A stretch of DNA of 34,793 nt, taken from the NCBI GenBank assembly GCA_015680685.1, contig MNCI01004635.1, positions 313,728 to 348,520 on the forward strand, given 5' to 3'. Source of the DNA: Gnetum montanum (Eukaryota; Streptophyta; Gnetopsida; Gnetales; Gnetaceae). Below, piece by piece: positions 1-8,576 of this stretch. A program made the translations under genes and the position numbers. Numbering within the stretch: position 1 is the first letter of the stretch; the number at the start of each line of letters is the position of its first letter. Under the pieces are notes generated by a model that was not told the DNA's origin, ran no database searches, and saw only the letters and a list, made by a program, of their open reading frames with translations.

Positions 1-249
1 AACCATACCTTAGTATCAACATCATAATCTTAAGGGTAAAAGCCAAACATTAGCAACTAGTAGAAAACAATTCATATCATCATTTAATAGCACTTATTGG
101 GTGACGAATTTCACAAAATGGATAAGACACACACATACACACAAATAAAAGAAAAAGTATGAATGATGTTGTAAAACAAAAACAATAAAAGTTAAAGGAA
201 TTTGTAAAACAAAAATGTGCAAAACAAAAACTAAAAAGAACTGAGGGCC
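1..249. other. AT-rich stretch, no gene recognised
   Basis: Low-complexity AT-rich DNA with CA/ACAC-like runs near 128-147 and A-rich tracts. By position it is probably the internal region of the minus-strand gypsy element, downstream of its protease. I could not recognise reverse transcriptase motifs here on either strand. Confidence 0.4.
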
Positions 250-1019
250 TCAAATGATTAGCATAGGTGGCCATCTCCCCCATGATAGAATTGAAAGGGA
301 GAGATCCAAAATAATGAGCATTTGTTTGAATTTCTTAAAAGTGTCCAACTTCTCCCCATTGATGTTTTCAGGTTAAGGGTTGGAAGTTGGCGACGCTCAT
401 ATTCCAATGTATCTATGCTTTCATTGTGGGTGCAAGTTGTTCCCCTAGTTCGTTCCATGCATGTTGGTGGGCTGCTCTCTTGATCAGCTGTCAACCACTA
501 GGTTTTCTCTTGTTGTGTGGTTGCTACATACAAGTACCTTTGTATCTGAGTTTCTTGGGCATACCAGTTGCATGCAGGAGATGCTGAGCATTGCTCCATG
601 TCATCACCCTCTGAGTCACTGTATGTGATGCATGGAACTTTCTTCTTCTCGATCTTTCCATAAATATTTTCCTTAGATATTTCCAAGGAAAGATCGTGGA
701 TCCCTAGGCACATGTTGATGGCCCTGAGCCATGCCCTCCCCATTATAATTGGGAAGTCCCCTTTTCTACTATTGACTTATATCACTAGGAAATCAGCTAG
801 GTAGGACCAACCACACACAATGGTAACGATGTCGTCCACCAATCCCAAGGGAATGGTGATGGATTGGTCAGCCAACTCTAGATGAATATTGCTCTTCTTG
901 AGTGAAGGTAGGTTCTAGGCTTTATACATTTCTTGTGAGATTAAGTTGACTCCGGAACCTGAGTCAAGAAGAGCCTTACGAGGTTCATTCCTAATGACTT
1001 AGAGGTAGATTACGGGACT
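250..1019 (-). pseudogene. Ty3/gypsy aspartic protease region (broken)
   Basis: Read on the minus strand, this continues from gag into a retroviral-type aspartic protease. The active-site segment LLDSGSGVNLIS sits at about 935-970. It is followed by a beta-rich stretch (IHLELADQSITIPLG) and the plant-gypsy motif DFPIIMGRAWLRAIN near 700-765. The protease would cut the Gag-Pol polyprotein. Several in-frame stops, for example one just after EMYKA and one before VNSRKGDFPI, show that it is dead. Beyond it (250-497) the frame stays open, but no reverse transcriptase motif is visible before the window edge. It belongs to the same element as the gag and LTR to its right. The family call rests on the D-S-G motif and order; the exact lineage is inferred. 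Confidence 0.75.
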
Positions 1020-3560
1020 TCCAGGGTCAGAGAGTTTTTTAGGAAGGTGGCCCACCTTTATCCAGTCAATAACGGTATGTGTTAACATAACCATATGCAT
1101 TGAGCCCTGTTGTTGGTTTGAAGGGAGCTCCGAAGCCTTATTTGTTGGAGGAGCATGCACAAACTCAACCGCTTGTGGTTGTGAGAACTTGTTTGGGCTT
1201 TTGGTTCTGAAGAAAGGTCTTCTCTTCATGCAATTTTCAGAACCAGCAGCAGGTTGAAGGTTTACAACTCTCATAGCATTAAATTGTTGTGGTTGAGTGG
1301 GGAGTTCCCCTTGCATTGTTGGAGCAGGTGGTAGTGGAACTATCGACGTATGAGTGGCAGATGGATTTGGAGGATGGTACGCATGTCGTGTATCTCCCAG
1401 AGGAGAAGGAGTCCTAAAATACTCCTAAACTTGGTAGTGATGTTTTGGGGTTGCGTGACCCATAGAGTCACTTGGAGAAACTGGCTACTGCATGTAATAG
1501 CCATACGGGTCTGGTTACCAGTAAGGGTATTGTTGCCTAGGCGAAGGCATCCCCTATGACTATGGGTGTTGCCACTGTTGGTGTTGCCCGATAGGTTGTG
1601 GTAGAGTTCCACTTGGATAATATGTTAATGGTTGGTGGAACTGCCTTAGGTTACCTTGGGGATAAGGTAACCTTCAGGGTGCTTGCCATCTTTTAAGTCT
1701 TGGGTTGAGTGCATACAACCCAAACTCTTATACATGTGAGATTATTGGGCAACATCCCTTGGGATGGTCATATTGGTAAATCTCACATCCATCGTCATTG
1801 TCTGTATTCAAATCCACAACCTCATCTGTGATAGTCATTTTTCCCTTACCCTTGTCACGTGCATGGCCTGAATCTCTCCACTTTTTCTTATCATGGTCAC
1901 TACTTCATTCCTCCTTAGACTCCTCTATGATCTTTAGGATAGTTTCAATTTTAATATCTAAGGAGCTCCATATTTCATCTACCTTAGCTAACACTTCTAT
2001 TGTTAATTTTTTAAGCAACAAGGTTTTCCTATTCACCAACTCTTCGAGTGGTGACTCATCCTCCGCCTCGTAGAATCTCACTCCCCTCTTGCAAAGGGAA
2101 GGATCACAGTTGTACTCTTCCGCACTTTCTCTTTTTCGTAGCTTCCCTTATTCTTTAGCTACTTGCTCCAACAATCTATGAACTTCATGGGACCTAAGTT
2201 CTGATAATCTCCCTTGGGCATATGTTCCAAGGGTGCTCCTGGTTTCATGTCTTAGCCCATCTACGAGGTAGCGGAGTTGATCCTATTGTGCATAACCATG
2301 GCCCAGGCAACGATGTAGCAATGCATAATATCGGCCCATGGTAGCATCCAAGGGTTTATGATTACCCTGCTTCCATCCTTGAATCTACTTATGCAAGTTG
2401 GACACTCTGGAGTACGTTTGGTATTTATCGTTAAACAATTCTAGCATTGTACTCCACCTCCTAATGGTTTCCGGCTCTAAGGACCAGTACTAACTCTCTA
2501 CTTCTTTTATGAGTGTCCTAGGAAACAACTTTAACTTCTACCACTCATTTTCAATATTCTGCAAGGCATAGACATAGTGGAATTCCTGTAAGTGGTTCTG
2601 CAGATCAGCGTTGTATCCCCCTTCGAATCGTGGGATATTGTTCATGTCTAGTCTCTTGATCTGGCTATCTTTCTAGTGCCTTGTAGGTATTCTAACTACC
2701 TCTGTAATGTCTAACATACTTCAGGTGGCAAGTAGGGGTTCATCATGATCATCTTTCTCATGACGTCTATGATGCCTACGTGGTTCCCTACTTTCCCTTC
2801 TTTCATGCCTTGACTCTCTAGAATTCCCTCATCCTCGCTCTCGACTCTCTCGTCAAGGTCTCTCATTGTGCTTACCCTTATCCTCACCATTGTGCTCTTT
2901 GTGACTACATCCTGATGTGGAAGGAGAGGGTGAATGATGTGATGAAGGGGAAGAGGAAGGAGAACCATCACCATGATGATGTTTCTTACCTTCTCTTTAA
3001 TGGCTACGGCCCCAATCATGATGACGATCAAATTTTCCACCTTTGTCATGTGTTTGTGTTCCCTCATCGAACACTTGGTGTTCATGGGAATCAGAACCAG
3101 GGTTGTGAATCGTAGAGTGTAGGTTCTGATACCCTACCTCCTCACCATTGCAAGAAGGGGGAACATCATTTTGTGGCGAACCTATTGAGATAGGTTTACC
3201 ACCCTTAACTTCTCTTATGACAGGCGAAGGATTGCGGGGTCCTTTACCCTTCAACGATGTGTGATAACTCTCTTGTTGCAAGTCCCTTAGACGTTGCACT
3301 ACTATGGGATCGTATTCCCTTATGTCATAATCTTCTACAATGTATTCAGCATATAATTCCATCATGCCTATCTGTGCAAGAGCACGAAGGAGCATGTTAG
3401 GGACTACCAGATCTAGGGGTAACACTATGTTACCTTGCAAATCTCGCCAACGCAGTTGTTCATCCTAATGGAGGATAAAAGTAAAATTAGGTATATACTC
3501 ATCAGAATGAGTATATACCACTCGATACTGTTGAGGAACTGGCGGTTCTTAGTTATGCAT
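1020..3560 (-). pseudogene. Ty3/gypsy gag (broken), Athila-like
   Basis: Minus-strand gag of the element whose 5' LTR lies at 3775-4578. Translation can start at the ATG at 3560, but a stop follows two codons later. The longest open piece is 147 codons (3440-2997). The retrotransposon-gag core lies at about 2650-2150, with motifs such as FEGGYNADLQNHLQEF, LFNDKYQTYSRVSNLH and CLGHGYAQ. The C-terminal part (about 1800-1020) is proline/glutamine-rich with a degenerate Cys/His patch (CEIYQYDHPKGCCP). The same gag, colinear and recognisable, occurs in the complete element at 18,700-20,970. Gag forms the cytoplasmic virus-like particle. Stops at former Gln/Trp-type codons and a few frameshifts make it non-functional. 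Confidence 0.75.
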
Positions 3561-3756
3561 GTTAGATCACCGACTGTCTCTTGTGTGGTCCCTAGGTGGT
3601 GAAGTGCTCTTATGAGAAGAAGAAGATATTGTTATCTTGTCGGTGTGCTATCGATCGTTATTTGACTTTTCTTCTGATTAACCCTAAGGGTTCATTTAAG
3701 CTTCCCAAAGATGTGGATGATTTCCTATGTTCTACTTAGCGCACAAACAACTTTGT

Positions 3757-3773
3757 CCTTGGCAAAGGCGCCA
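3757..3773 (-). promoter_or_regulatory. Primer-binding site, tRNA-Asp-like
   Basis: On the minus strand this reads TGGCGCCTTTGCCAAGG, starting one base inside the LTR end. It differs at three positions from the complement of plant tRNA-Asp 3' ends (TGGCGCCGTTGCCGGGG), the primer site known for Athila elements. It fixes the LTR edge and the element's orientation. Confidence 0.7.
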
Positions 3774-3774
3774 A

Positions 3775-4578
3775 TGATGAGTGGCGAGGTACCCCTACAC
3801 TCAACCATACGAATACGAGCATTACACGTGTGATCCAGTCGAACTCCATAGACTAAGTGCCTACATGCCTTATGAAACACTTAAGGTTAATCGTTCGTTG
3901 TCTTCCCAGACTTACTTGTATTTGTCACAGTTGTATGGTTAAGAAAGTCTAAGGTATGTGATTTTTATATCTTTTATGTTTTATCGCCTATGCTAGGAGG
4001 AGAAAGGGTGAAGAGACTAAGTAACTAACTTTAACTAACTAAGTTCTAATGCCTAGCATCAGTATCCATTCCCACTTGTCATTCACACCTTGAGCCAATG
4101 CAACCTTCTGGGATTACCAAATGCTATTCATTGGTGGGATTACCAAGCGTAATGCACATGCTCGAAGCGGTCGTACTGAATGCACTTAACTATGAGAGAA
4201 GGAATGAGAGAGATTTAATTAACTAATAAAGCATTTAAACAATTAACAATAAATAACAATAATTAAAGTCCTATTTAGCTTATTCCATGCACTACAAGGT
4301 TTATCCAAAAGTTCATCTTTATTTCCGTACACAAACTTGTGCTCAGGTACAAAATTTCTCGAATAAAGATCCATTGACTTTGGAACTCCTACTGTGGGCA
4401 CATGGAAATTATTCTATCTCTAGAGAGGTAAAACTGCCAGAGTTTCACTAAGGATCTAGATCTAGATGGAGAAACAAGGGAGAGTCGCCTCGAAGATGCG
4501 ATATCGCGTACGCGATATTGCGGGGGATGTGATATCGCATATGCAATATTGCAGCCCATGTGATATTGCGTCCCATCA
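3775..4578 (-). repeat. 5' LTR of a minus-strand gypsy element
   Basis: About 804 bp with TGATGAG... and ...CCCATCA ends on the plus strand. Its inner edge adjoins the primer-binding site. Its R/U5 part (about 3780-3950) is clearly related to the LTRs at 12,781, 21,098 and, inverted, 4906. The outer edge falls inside integrase coding sequence of another element, so this element inserted there; its partner LTR and target duplication lie left of the window. The outer end carries a GATATC-type motif array (4500-4567). Unlike the other LTRs, I see no TATA box within about 20 bp of the array. Confidence 0.75.
4500..4567. promoter_or_regulatory. GATATC-type motif array in LTR U3
   Basis: Five RATATY hexamers start at 4500, 4514, 4531, 4545 and 4562, giving spacings of 14, 17, 14 and 17. 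Around the hexamers the unit expands to the palindromic decamer GCGATATCGC, joined by GTAC or ATAT-like linkers. Probable transcription-factor sites; that role is inferred. Confidence 0.6.
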
Positions 4579-4905
4579 CCTATTACATCGATTTCAAATG
4601 GAAATTCTTATATAATCATCATAGTTAATTATTGTAATAAGTGAGTAGAATCAGCTACAATCAAAGATTATACAATAGCAACAACTAAAAATTTCTTTCA
4701 ACAACATGTGAACAATAGGTTTGGAGTACCAAGAATGCTAATCTAAGAAACTTGGATCAACTTCTTTGGCACTACATTTAAAAAATTAATGCAACATCTT
4801 GGAGAGACTCATAAGTTTACTACACCATTCCAACCCCAAGAAAATGGACAAGCTAAAGTTACTAACAAAGAAATTACATGCATACTAACTAGAACTATTA
4901 GTAGG
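4579..4905 (+). pseudogene. Ty3/gypsy integrase fragment, part 1
   Basis: Plus-strand integrase core of the outermost Athila-like element. Recognisable blocks are NGNSYIIIIVNYCNK, NNRFGVPRMLI, THKFTTPFQPQENGQAK and NKEITCILTRTIS. They match the gypsy integrase stretches around SRFGVPRAIISD and TNGQAE. The usual second catalytic Asp segment is replaced by a stop and ETWINFF, and the catalytic Glu after NGQA is Lys, so it could not be active. It starts flush with the end of the minus-strand LTR at 4578 and stops at the solo LTR; the reading continues at 5759. Integrase would have inserted the cDNA copy into the genome. Confidence 0.8.
4901..4905. repeat. Target-site duplication GTAGG (left)
   Basis: GTAGG directly precedes the solo LTR and is repeated exactly at 5754-5758. 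Confidence 0.9.
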
Positions 4906-5753
4906 TGATGAAGCGCTAATCAGTCGATGCGTTGATTGGGCCACGTATGCGCGGCCCCGTCAACGTAGCAACGCTGTGTCGACAGGGCCCCATTTACGTA
5001 GCTGCCTTCCCCAGCCTATAAATAAGAGGGCTCTCCACCTCATTTAGGCATCCTTTTGTCATTTGTAGCTAGACTCTTTCAGTTTGTTTCCATAGGAGTT
5101 AGATTATTTTCCCAGTGCATGCCCACAATGTGATGCTTATAATTGTACGGAACCTTTATTCGAGCGTGATGTACTTGGACACGCACATGATCAACAATAA
5201 AGATCAAGATTACTTCATCATTGTAACATTCACTTAGTTTAATTGTTAATTATTTTTGTTATTTATTTCTTTCTTAGTTAATATTTATATATCATCATTT
5301 ACTATTTCCGTTGTTAAATGCAGAATGAGTACAACTTAATCACGAGCATTTAAGTGTGACTACTTGGTAACCCAGCAGCGTACCTAGGATCTACGCTTGG
5401 TAATCCCAGTAGTAGTCGAGCATGAGGTCCAAGATGTGTACGGATGATTAAGGAATGGATGCTCATTGCACTTAGGTTAGCTTAGACTTCATTTCCTATT
5501 ACTCATTAGTTTAATCAATATTATTCTCCATTGTCTCTAGGAGTAGCACTAAATTAGGATCACATCATACACCTCACTCTGGACTAAACCATATGTGACA
5601 AAGCAAATACTAGTCCAGGTGGGAAGACAGCGAACTACGATCAACGTGTAACTATCTAGATACCACAAATAGCCTGTCCACGGAGTTCGACCGGATCATG
5701 CATGAACGCTCGTATTCGTATGGTTGGGCGTAGGGGTACCTAGCCACTCATCA
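4906..5753 (+). mobile_element. Solo LTR, Athila-like gypsy
   Basis: An 848-bp LTR running TGATGA...TCATCA, flanked by a perfect 5-bp duplication (GTAGG). There is no internal region, so it is the product of recombination between two LTRs. Its R/U5 part (about 5100-5753) is the reverse-complement match of the LTRs at 12,781 and 21,098. Its U3 differs: it lacks the GATATC array and has a GC- and CpG-rich block (4911-5010) with CGTTGA/TCAACG and GGGCC elements. A TATA box (TATAAATAA) lies at 5017-5025. It splits the integrase reading frame of the host element. Confidence 0.9.
5017..5025 (+). promoter_or_regulatory. TATA box of the solo LTR
   Basis: TATAAATAA downstream of the GC-rich U3 block, where a plant LTR promoter is expected. 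Confidence 0.5.
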
Positions 5754-5758
5754 GTAGG
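5754..5758. repeat. Target-site duplication GTAGG (right)
   Basis: Exact copy of 4901-4905, directly after the solo LTR end ...TCATCA. Confidence 0.9.
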
Positions 5759-6335
5759 TATAAAAAGGATTGGATCATTAAGCTTAATGATGCTTTATGG
5801 GAACATTGATCAACCTAGAAACTTCATATACGGCATTCTCCATACTAACTCATGTATGATAAATTACCAACCCTACCAATTCAAGCAAAAATAAATAACT
5901 TAGTCACAACTTATGCACTTGACTTAGATGTAGACTTTGCCTACAAAGAGGAACTAATGAATCTTAACCTATTAGATGAAAATTGATTAGTGGCCCAAAT
6001 AAGTAATGAAATTCATAAGAAATACTCCAAATGCCAACATGATACTAGGATAAGGCAAGTTTCAATTAAGCCTAGAGATATAGTCCTCTACTATAATCCA
6101 AACCATGTTACTTAAAAGACTAAATTTCAAACACACCAATCTAGTGTCATGAAAATATATCATCCAACTAACCCACAAAAACTAATCCTTATTAATAGTC
6201 AACAAGTCAAGTTATTTTATGACTTTCCATCAGCAAGGGATTTTACCATTCATCCTAACCAGACTACTTCCTATTCGATCTTTCTAGTTTCTACCTTCAA
6301 TTATAGTTGTGGGGGTGTCTTTTCTTATCCTTAGG
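5759..6335 (+). pseudogene. Ty3/gypsy integrase C-terminal part 2
   Basis: Continuation of the integrase interrupted at 4905. Motifs in order are YKKDWIIKLNDALWEH (family: RKDWSLRLNDALWAYR), SPYxLMYDKLPTLPIQ, ALDLDVDFAYKEELM, a basic stretch KKYSKCQHDTRIRQVSIKPRDIVL, and a tail ending near FNYSCGGVFSYP at 6332. The part after about 6030 corresponds to the integrase C-terminal domain. Removing the solo LTR and one target duplication would bring the two halves into register. Stops after ALWEH and LLDEN, and others, show general decay. No chromodomain is seen, in keeping with an Athila-type non-chromovirus. Confidence 0.8.
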
Positions 6336-7905
6336 CAATAAAAAATATTTTTACATTTTTTCTTCATTTCCTATAATTTCTTACTATTTTTTTTAAATTC
6401 TTGGTATTTTCTTCATTCTTTAATATCTTTACTATTCTTTAATATTTTTATCATTTTTACCATCTTCTCAATTCTTTAGCATCTTTTAAATTCTTTATAA
6501 ATTTTCCTATTCTTAAGTATCTTTGATTATTTCTACAATTTTATCATTTTTTATGTGTATATTTTTGTTGATTTTACCTAATAAAGTATTAAGTAAGAAC
6601 AAAGATATAGTTGAACAGTATAAATTTCACCCTATTTTATCAAATCATTAAAGAATTAATTGTATATATTGTGAGACTACATGATCCATCCACTCGTTTC
6701 CAATAATGAAATGTTATTACCATAGATATAATGATATTTTCAACATAATAAAACTAAAATAAACTTATGATCATTATGCTTGGATGGAAAGGTGAAGAAC
6801 CAAGTGGAAATGAGGAGAGTGTGACATCAAGGGGATGTGTGGATTCTCTAAAGCTACTTCTATGAGTCTTACTACACTATCAAGTTTATTATTTACTTGT
6901 GTTTTAAAGATACATGAAAGCATGTTCTAAAATAAATGCTACCTTACCATGTCACTAGAAAGACATGTTATCCATGGCTAAAGTTAGTCCTTTGGTAAGG
7001 TTAACACAAAAATTACATAATCAAAATTCTTGGAAGTTCCACTAGAGGGACATGTTACCCTCTATATTGGTTATAGGGCTAGGAAGATGTTACCCTTGCC
7101 TAAAGGGACTCCTCTATAAAATGGCCAAGTCTCCTTCAAAAAAAAAACTACTTAATTACTAAATTGATTCCATGTTCTTCATTGTCAAGTGGTGATATTC
7201 CTTGTAATTATGATTGTCTTATGGTTGTAATTTTTGGGATGATATAATGGGTTGTCACTTGTAAGTAGTATGGACTTGGTTTAGATCTTGGATGGATAGG
7301 ATAATAATCACTTTAACCATGCATTACACATAAAATTTATTATGGTTATGGTAAAATATCTCACATCCATTTTTAGCAATCTTGTTATTACCATTCCACC
7401 TAATTACTATATATAATTATAATTTAATCATTTTTGTAGCATAAAATTATTTTTTTTTCACCAAATAAATACTAACATGTGTGTGTTGGAAGACAATTAT
7501 GATACACACTCAACTCAGTAAGTGCCCACAGACACTTATAGGAGTGATTATACAAGGGCATTAAAGGTAGGAGCCTACTTTGGGGAGGATCCACTTGTAT
7601 AACTCTTTTGTTTCATACTTAACATCTAACTCCACATCATCTTGATACTTTAGCTATAATCACTACTTCCCAACATATCCATATTCTTTCATAAACTCAA
7701 ACATTTTTGATCAAATAACTTTCCAAACTCCAATTCATTTACCTTGCCCAAACTCATTATCCACTATCATAATAACAACATAATACCACATTCTGGGTGT
7801 CGCATATGGTAAAGAACCCTTTGGATTTTTTTAACATCTTTCAAATTACTCACTTCATCAATTTTCTCCATTAGAATTCAAAAAAGTTTTGAAAATTTCA
7901 AAGGT
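6336..7905 (+). other. Non-coding spacer between integrase and ORF-X
   Basis: No ORF of note. It opens with about 220 bp of T-rich DNA (6345-6565) built from variants of ATTCTTTAATATCTTTAC. The segment 6700-6850 is homologous to the minus strand of 18,440-18,270 in the complete element, including GTGACATCAAGGGGA followed by TGTGGATT. This shows the two spacers share an origin. An A-run lies at about 7138-7148. Confidence 0.6.
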
Positions 7906-7992
7906 GATATTGTAGATATAATATTGCACTACTTGCAATATCGCATCAACAATGTCACACCTATGATATCACGCATACAAAAAACTATATAT
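7906..7992 (+). promoter_or_regulatory. Internal GATATC array plus TATA, upstream of ORF-X
   Basis: RATATY hexamers start at 7906, 7920, 7937 and 7965, with spacings of 14, 17 and 28 bp; an extra GATATA sits at 7915. A TATATAT box follows at 7986-7992, 16 bp after the last hexamer. The complete element has the same spacing series (14, 17, 28, then 16 to TATA) in front of its own ORF-X at 17,201-17,113. The layout mirrors the LTR promoter arrays. An internal promoter for ORF-X is inferred. Confidence 0.5.
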
Positions 7993-8228
7993 CCATGTTA
8001 ATGATTAGAAACTTTTTCATTTCTACCACTTTACACAAGGGAATTTCATGCAATTTTTTTTATCAAAGAACCTTCCAAGCCCCATAACTTTCTCACTACA
8101 CATCCAATTTAACCTATTTTTGAATCCTTTTTCTCCTAGAGCAAACATCTCACTCATAGGAAATAGTGTTTGTCCAAAATCTTGCAAATTGAGAAAATTC
8201 TTTATAATGCCTGGAAGATCAATTAAGG

Positions 8229-8576
8229 GTAAGTATTATAACTGATAATGTGATTTTAACCCAAACTAAGCTAATAAAATTAAAATTTCTCTCTAATCAA
8301 TCATTCTAACATTTTTTAACAATAAATTAGAAATAGTGACAAGTCATTCAATTTTAAAATTGTTTTTGAACACATGGAAAATTGCTTAATTAAGAGTATT
8401 TCCAGATTAGGAAATTTTCTAAATTGATGAATTTTCAAAGTCTATAATCCAAAATAAAAATAAAATCAATTGTGTATAACGTTTCTAATAAAAACCAAAA
8501 ATCCAATGAAAGGTTACAAACCATTAGAAATTTTTCTAAAATTTTTGTGTAATTGTAAGATTTCTTATGATTACAA
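8229..8576 (+). other. Candidate intron in the ORF-X leader (copy 1)
   Basis: A donor-like GGTAAGTATTATAA at 8228 precedes an acceptor-like TTATGATTACAA directly before the ATG at 8577. The acceptor AG reads AA, so it is mutated. The complete element has a matching donor (AGGTAAGGTATAAG) and an intact acceptor (TGTGATTACAG) directly before its ORF-X ATG. The lengths differ greatly (348 versus 67 bp), so the donor assignment is tentative. Confidence 0.35.

Noticed and set aside
6345-6565. Possible CRISPR-like or regular satellite array in T-rich DNA
   Set aside because: Units vary in length and sequence; simple T-rich low-complexity spacer DNA, and CRISPR arrays do not occur in plant nuclear DNA.
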